Source: an uncultured Candidatus Saccharibacteria bacterium
GTDB taxonomy: Bacteria; Patescibacteria; Saccharimonadia; Saccharimonadales; JACDBH01
Length of the DNA stretch: 16,223 nt
Reading direction: 5' to 3'
Assembly (NCBI GenBank): GCA_946479835.1
Contig: CAMLHD010000016.1
Coordinates: 1-16,223 of the forward strand
Part shown: positions 12,987 to 16,223 of the stretch, piece after piece
How the letters are laid out: each line of letters starts with the position of its first letter
How positions within the stretch are numbered: the stretch's first letter is position 1
Position numbers and translations under genes: made by a program
Notes under the pieces: model-generated
The model's input: the letters and a program-made list of their open reading frames with translations, nothing else
What the model was told of the DNA's origin: nothing
Databases searched by the model: none

Positions 12987-13282
12987 TCGCCTCGCTCCGC
13001 GGCAAATGCCTCTGCGCCTGCCATAGCGGCAGTCGAACCTTGGTACGACCTGGCGGCGCTGATCGGCGTAACGGTAGCTATTGCTACGGCCGCGTCCTCG
13101 CCGCTTCCAAATACATGATGCTCATGCAGCCAGCCGGCTACGCGGTGCATAGTATGGCTGGCAAGCTGGGCAGCCTCAACTGTCAGGTGGCCAAGCGTGC
13201 CGCCATGGTTCGCTACCGCTATGGCGTGCTGGCGCTCTTGCGCTACCACAAAACGATTGCGTTCAGCATATTCACTTTTCAT
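12983..13282 (-). CDS. Small His/Ala-rich hypothetical protein
   Basis: 99 aa, not recognised. Begins MKSEYAERNRFVVAQERQ, then runs through AIAVANHGGTLGHLTVEAAQLASHTMHRVAGWLHEHHVFGSG in pieces that suggest amphipathic helices with many histidines (H20, H26, H32, H43, H46, H53, H55, H56 region), and ends in an Ala-rich tail. No transmembrane helix or cysteine. Transcribed first in a two-gene minus-strand unit from a promoter in the 111-nt divergent gap shared with tatD; AAGG lies 8 nt before the ATG as a weak Shine-Dalgarno. The ATGA overlap with the next gene supports the reading frame. The clustered histidines could bind metal, but nothing else supports that. Confidence 0.65.
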   Translation of the reverse strand: MKSEYAERNRFVVAQERQHAIAVANHGGTLGHLTVEAAQLASHTMHRVAGWLHEHHVFGSGEDAAVAIATVTPISAARSYQGSTAAMAGAEAFAAERGE

Positions 13283-13316
13283 AACTAGGGCCTTTTATTA
13301 CTTACCTCTAACTTCC

Positions 13317-13345
13317 GGTATACGCTCATGCATATACAATGTAAA
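13317..13345 (-). promoter_or_regulatory. Promoter of the minus-strand orphan pair
   Basis: Minus strand: -35 TTTACA (13345-13340, five of six), 17-bp spacer, -10 TATACC (13322-13317, four of six). Expected start near 13310, leader about 28 nt. The -35 directly abuts the palindrome at 13347-13362, whose centre would be near -44. Confidence 0.5.
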
Positions 13346-13346
13346 G

Positions 13347-13362
13347 TGTGATAAATATCACA
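13347..13362. promoter_or_regulatory. CRP/FNR-like palindromic operator between divergent genes
   Basis: TGTGATAAATATCACA: 7-bp perfect arms around AA. The half-sites TGTGA and TCACA with a 6-bp spacer match the E. coli CRP consensus, and three further A:T pairs (AAA at 13343-13345, TTT at 13364-13366) extend the dyad after one mismatch. The centre (13354.5) lies about 39 bp before the expected tatD start and about 44 bp before the expected minus-strand start, close to class II activator positions for both. No regulator gene is in the window. Confidence 0.5.
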
Positions 13363-13379
13363 TTTTTGTCAAGTCGGGT

Positions 13380-13385
13380 TACAAT
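13380..13385 (+). promoter_or_regulatory. -10 box of tatD
   Basis: TACAAT ends 8 nt before the ATG at 13394, so the mRNA is leaderless or nearly so. No good -35 at 16-18 bp; TTGTCA at 13366-13371 is too close (8 bp). A missing -35 is what one expects if the palindrome upstream binds an activator. Confidence 0.5.
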
Positions 13386-13393
13386 AAAAATAC

Positions 13394-14164
13394 ATGGAGA
13401 TAACTGACACCCACTGTCATATTCAATTCGCCGATTATCCGGCAGACCCTGACACGGTGCTAAGCAACGCCGCCGCCAAAGGGGTGACCAGACTGTTGGC
13501 CGTCGGCTGCGCCTTGCCGGATTCGGAAGCTGCGGTCGAGCTGGCAGCCCGTTATGATTCAGTCTGGGCAAGCATTGGCCTGCATCCCCATGAAGGTTCC
13601 GAATATGTTGAAAATCACCAGGCGCTACAGCGTTTTCGCGATTTAGTCGCAAAAAACAAAGTGGTTGCTATCGGTGAGACTGGTTTGGACTACTACTACG
13701 AAAACTCGCCAAAAGAGGATCAGAAAAAGCTGCTGCGCTTTCAGCTGGACCTGGCGGCCGAACACGATTTGCCACTGATCCTGCATATCCGCGACGCTTT
13801 TGACGATTTTTGGGAGATTTTTGACGGCTACCAAAATCTACGGGGCGTGGTGCATAGTTTTACGGCCGGCAAAAAAGAGCTGGAGCAAGTCCTGGCCCGC
13901 GGCTTGTTCGTGGGTTTGAACGGTATCATGACCTTCACTAAAAACCCGGCGCAACTGGAGGCCGCCAAAGCGCTTCCCTTAAGCAAAATGCTGCTCGAAA
14001 CAGATGCGCCATTCTTGACCCCAGCGCCCTTTCGTGGTAAAATTTGTGAGCCTTGGATGACGAGAGTGACGGCGGAATTCCTAGCTGAACTCAGAAATGA
14101 GAAGCTAGAAGTCTTAGCTGCCGCGACCACGGATAACGCCAAGGAATTATTCAAACTAGTATGA
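13394..14164 (+). CDS. tatD: TatD-family metal-dependent DNase
   Basis: 256-aa TIM-barrel amidohydrolase-fold enzyme. Known members have 3'-5' exonuclease and/or AP-endonuclease activity on DNA and are linked to repair and nucleic-acid breakdown; despite the name it is not part of Tat export. The two-metal ligands are all present: H7 and H9 in DTHCH, E95 in AIGETGLDY, H131 in LILHIRDA, H154 in GVVHSFTAG and D204 in LLETDAPFLTP. The IGLHPHE block (61-67) is also typical. Length is standard. No Shine-Dalgarno; the ATG follows a -10 by 8 nt. The TGA stop overlaps the next ATG as ATGA, so it is the first gene of a unit with 14161 and 14579. In many bacteria tatD neighbours metG and rsmA; here all three lie within 7 kb. 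Confidence 0.95.
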   Translation: MEITDTHCHIQFADYPADPDTVLSNAAAKGVTRLLAVGCALPDSEAAVELAARYDSVWASIGLHPHEGSEYVENHQALQRFRDLVAKNKVVAIGETGLDYYYENSPKEDQKKLLRFQLDLAAEHDLPLILHIRDAFDDFWEIFDGYQNLRGVVHSFTAGKKELEQVLARGLFVGLNGIMTFTKNPAQLEAAKALPLSKMLLETDAPFLTPAPFRGKICEPWMTRVTAEFLAELRNEKLEVLAAATTDNAKELFKLV

Positions 14165-14601
14165 GCAACTACTCTAGACAACCAGCCGAATCACACAAGA
14201 ATACGCCCGAACAAGACGTTCTGGGTTTTATTGCGCGCCGTCTTAACGCTGTCGCTACAGTCCGCCAGCAGCTGGAAGTCGTGGATGCCGCTAACGAAGC
14301 ACCGCAACCGCAAGTAGACCTTAATCCGTATTACAATCCGAACGTTGGCCGCCTGGCCACCGAGCGCACCAGTGTCTCGGCCCAGACTATGGGTAACGTG
14401 GTTAATCTAGCCGAATACCAAGTGGCTGAGCGCCAAAAACCGGCCGAAGCATCCCTGTGGACCACCGGCGATGAACGGCCGACGATGCCGATGCCGCCCA
14501 ACCAGGGCGACCCCGGTTCATTCGTTGATTATGGCGATTACGTCAGAGGTATAGCTACTTCAAGCGAGGACATTAGAAATGATCTTGAAAAAGCTGCTTA
14601 G
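14161..14601 (+). CDS. Hypothetical protein, coupled to tatD
   Basis: 146 aa, not recognised. N-terminal helix EQDVLGFIARRLNAVATVRQQLEVVDAA (about 18-45), then VDLNPYYNPNVGRLATERT (53-71), a short helix VVNLAEYQVAERQ, a Pro/Met-rich linker (PTMPMPPNQGDPG) and an acidic tail with FVDYGDYVRGI. No membrane segment or cysteine, so cytoplasmic. Start overlaps the tatD stop by 4 nt (ATGA), and its end overlaps the next gene by 23 nt, so the three genes form a tight translational unit. The PYYNPNVG segment resembles PMYNPSFG in the minus-strand orphan at 12582-12986, about 1.2 kb away; both also begin MSN. That may point to a shared binding partner or distant homology, but the match is short. Confidence 0.8.
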   Translation: MSNYSRQPAESHKNTPEQDVLGFIARRLNAVATVRQQLEVVDAANEAPQPQVDLNPYYNPNVGRLATERTSVSAQTMGNVVNLAEYQVAERQKPAEASLWTTGDERPTMPMPPNQGDPGSFVDYGDYVRGIATSSEDIRNDLEKAA

Positions 14602-14953
14602 CCATAACTCCGACAAAAGGCATGCTGACCGCCAGGCCGAGCTTTACAGGGCCCTGATCCGCCGAGAAGCCAAGATCGGCGGCGAATTGTTCGGTGCAGT
14701 ACCTGCGGGCACGCGCCGTGAATTCTTCTGCCTCGACGAGCATACCTGGATCTGGCACGAGGAGTGGCTGGACGAGCAGGCTCAGCGCCGTATCCGCACC
14801 ACCCGCTACGACATCCGCCCGTACAGCGTGCTTAAGGCCCAGGACGGCCAGGGTTACCAACGCGTCAGCGCCAGCGAGATCAAACGTCTGCTGGAAGCCG
14901 TCCGCGCTTACGAACAGCGCATACGGACAGAGCTTTACGCTTCTCATATCTAA
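14579..14953 (+). CDS. Small conserved-looking hypothetical protein with an FFCLDEHTWIWHEEW motif
   Basis: 124 aa, well-folded in appearance: basic N-terminal helix (KKLLSHNSDKRHADRQAELYRALIRREAKIGGELFG, in part, residues 4-40), PAGTRREFFCLDEHTWIWHEEWLDEQAQRR (43-70, aromatic beta-rich core), TTRYDIRPYSVLKAQDG (74-90), and a C-terminal helix with SEIKRLLEAVRAYEQRI. I have the impression that this aromatic core recurs in Saccharibacteria hypothetical proteins, but I cannot confirm it here. No membrane segment; one cysteine. Start has GAGGA about 9 nt upstream and overlaps the previous gene by 23 nt, so expression is probably coupled. Function unknown. Confidence 0.85.
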   Translation: MILKKLLSHNSDKRHADRQAELYRALIRREAKIGGELFGAVPAGTRREFFCLDEHTWIWHEEWLDEQAQRRIRTTRYDIRPYSVLKAQDGQGYQRVSASEIKRLLEAVRAYEQRIRTELYASHI

Positions 14954-14983
14954 GCTTTATTACTCTAAAGAATCGGCCAACCA

Positions 14984-16141
14984 GTGAAGAAATACTATTT
15001 TGATTATGCCGCCGCTACACCGCTCAGCGAAACGGTGTATGCCGCCATGCTGCCGTATTTTACCGAGGCTTTTTACAACCCGTCGGCTTTGTATCTGGCG
15101 GCGCAGGACGTAAAACAGGCGCTGAACCGGGCCCGCAGTAATGTGGCTAAAGCTTTGGGCTGCAAGGCTTCGGAGATAATTTTTACGGCCGGAGGCACGG
15201 AATCGGATAATCTGGCGATAAATGGCGTCATGCGCCGTTTCCCTGACGCCAACATGGTGCTTAGTGCAGTCGAGCACGATGCTGTCAGAGCCCCGGCCAT
15301 GCAGTATAATCACCGCATCTTGCCGGTGCTGCCAGACGGCCGGATTGATATTGATAAGCTTGAAAAGCTGATTGACGGCCGAACCGTGCTTGTAAGTGTT
15401 ATGTATGCCAACAACGAGATCGGCGCTATCCAACCGCTCAAGGAAGTAGCGAAAATCCTGGATGGCATCAGGAAGAAACGAAGCCGCGACGACAATCCGC
15501 TGCCGCTGTATTTTCACGCCGATGCTGCTCAGGCAGCCAATTATCTGCCGTTGTTTGTAAACACGCTTGGCGTCGATATGATGAGCCTAAACGGCGGCAA
15601 GATATACGGCCCAAAGCAGTCTGGCGTACTCTTCGTGCGCACCGGAGTCCGCCTGCAGCCGCAGATCTTAGGTGGCGGGCAGGAGCGGAATTTACGTTCC
15701 GGTACCGAGAATGTCGCGGCCGCCATCGGCTTTGCGGCAGCGCTTAAAGACGCGGCCGATAAGCGTGCCGGCGAAGCAAAGCGGCTCGAATCGCTTCAGG
15801 GCAGCTTTATCAAGGAAGCTAACCGGCGCTGGCCGAAAGCCATCGTCAATGGTTCGCTCAAGCACCGGCTGCCCAATAATGTGCACGTGACTTTTCCGGG
15901 GGTGGACAACGAGACGCTGATGATGCGCCTGGACGAGCGCGGCATAATGGCGGCCACCGGTTCGGCCTGCAGCGCCAGCTCCGAGGAGCCGTCGCACGTG
16001 CTGAAGGCTATTGGCCTAAGCGACGCCGAAGCTCGCAGCAGCCTCCGTTTTACATTCGGCCGCGATACAGATGAGAAAGCCGTCCAAGTTCTATTGGCCG
16101 CATTAGCTGACTCAATTGATTTACCTCTTCAAAAGAGGTAA
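14984..16141 (+). CDS. iscS: Cysteine desulfurase (NifS/IscS class)
   Basis: 385-aa PLP enzyme that takes sulfur from cysteine as an enzyme persulfide for Fe-S clusters or thiolated tRNA. Seen: YFDYAAATPLS at the N-terminus, GGTESDNLAI (70-79), H98 in SAVEHDAV (stacks on PLP), NNEIGAIQP, D180 and Q183 in FHADAAQAA, PLP lysine K206 in NGGKIYGPK, GGGQERNLRSGTENV (230-244), and catalytic C329 in the long loop ATGSACSASSEEPSHVL, typical of group I (IscS/NifS). The residue before K206 is Gly where His is usual in IscS, and an insert RKKRSRDDNPLP (163-174) precedes the HAD motif. No IscU or SufB/C/D lies nearby, so tRNA thiolation (with an MnmA-type partner elsewhere) is a likely job. GTG start, no clear Shine-Dalgarno. 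Its stop codon lies in a palindrome. Confidence 0.94.
   Translation: MKKYYFDYAAATPLSETVYAAMLPYFTEAFYNPSALYLAAQDVKQALNRARSNVAKALGCKASEIIFTAGGTESDNLAINGVMRRFPDANMVLSAVEHDAVRAPAMQYNHRILPVLPDGRIDIDKLEKLIDGRTVLVSVMYANNEIGAIQPLKEVAKILDGIRKKRSRDDNPLPLYFHADAAQAANYLPLFVNTLGVDMMSLNGGKIYGPKQSGVLFVRTGVRLQPQILGGGQERNLRSGTENVAAAIGFAAALKDAADKRAGEAKRLESLQGSFIKEANRRWPKAIVNGSLKHRLPNNVHVTFPGVDNETLMMRLDERGIMAATGSACSASSEEPSHVLKAIGLSDAEARSSLRFTFGRDTDEKAVQVLLAALADSIDLPLQKR
16121..16141. repeat. Palindrome over the cysteine desulfurase stop codon
   Basis: TTACCTCTT (16121-16129), spacer CAA, AAGAGGTAA (16133-16141): 9-bp perfect arms ending exactly at the TAA stop. It shares the core ACCTCTT/AAGAGGT with the tmRNA palindrome, but with a 3-nt rather than 1-nt centre. 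It also overlaps a possible -10 (TAAGAT, 16139-16144) of the next gene. No T-run follows, so it is a poor terminator. Confidence 0.7.
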
Positions 16142-16155
16142 GATTAAGCGCAAGC

Positions 16156-16223
16156 ATGTTCCGTGCAAAAATTAAACATTGGCTTAATTTTAAGCGCCTC
16201 TTCGCTCTGCTGGTATTGGGCGG
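16156..16223 (+). CDS. Start of a probable membrane protein (3' end outside window)
   Basis: Only 22 full codons are visible: MFRAKIKHWLNFKRLFALLV and two more residues. A short basic N-terminus leads into a hydrophobic segment, as in a type II membrane anchor or a signal sequence, so a membrane or exported protein is likely. The family cannot be named. ATG lies 14 nt after the desulfurase stop and 11 nt after a possible -10 (TAAGAT, 16139-16144); no Shine-Dalgarno is evident. The frame is open to the end of the window. Confidence 0.6.
   Translation, partial: MFRAKIKHWLNFKRLFALLVLG

Noticed and set aside
12754..13288. Plus-strand frames of 90-112 codons opposite the minus orphan pair
   Set aside because: No ribosome site or promoter, low-complexity Cys/Arg/Ser content, and the minus pair has ATGA coupling and a promoter.
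1..16223. CRISPR array, insertion sequence, prophage, tRNA genes or recoded UGA
   Set aside because: No regular direct repeats, transposase or integrase motifs, or tRNA cloverleaf outside the tmRNA were seen, and TGA works as a stop in several genes.

Overview
The window (16,223 bp, fairly GC-balanced, about 94% occupied) reads as a slice of chromosome from a small-genome bacterium. The best guess is a Patescibacteria/CPR member near Candidatus Saccharibacteria. This rests on very short intergenic gaps, many start/stop overlaps, several genes whose -10 box sits about 6 nt before the start codon (leaderless type), many short orphan proteins with one membrane anchor, a G5/ubiquitin-like-repeat cell-wall hydrolase, and divergent versions of core enzymes. 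UGA acts as a stop (pcrA, tatD and the trehalase-like gene end in TGA), so this is not the UGA-glycine code of Gracilibacteria. The taxonomic call is an inference, with no rRNA in the window to confirm it.

Layout, left to right. (1) 1-2299: end of phosphoglycerate kinase, triosephosphate isomerase and a Pro/Glu-rich tail-anchored protein, a glycolytic cluster. (2) 2321-4962: a PcrA/UvrD helicase coupled to a Nudix hydrolase. (3) 5009-8200: a wall hydrolase with DUF348/G5/lysozyme-like domains, a PPC/DUF296 protein, an FN3-like membrane-anchored protein and the 16S rRNA dimethyltransferase RsmA. (4) 8183-9248, minus strand: a strong promoter, a long palindrome, a complete tmRNA (ssrA, 8801-9191) and a membrane-anchored protein directly downstream of it. 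The tmRNA fills the only large gap between protein genes. (5) 9345-12579: an acidic small protein, a GH37 trehalase-like enzyme and methionyl-tRNA synthetase, the last preceded by a strong promoter and a possible Met-rich leader peptide. (6) 12582-13282, minus: two coupled orphan genes. (7) 13283-13393: a divergent control region with a CRP/FNR-like operator. (8) 13394-16223: TatD nuclease, two orphan genes, a cysteine desulfurase and the start of a probable membrane protein.

Most genes are housekeeping: glycolysis, DNA repair, translation (RsmA, MetRS, tmRNA) and sulfur transfer. I see no insertion sequence, phage module, CRISPR array or tRNA gene. The most interesting signals are regulatory: the leaderless promoters, the tmRNA with its 23-codon tag and shortened T-loop, two palindromes sharing an ACCTCTT/AAGAGGT core, the metG leader, and the TGTGA-N6-TCACA operator.
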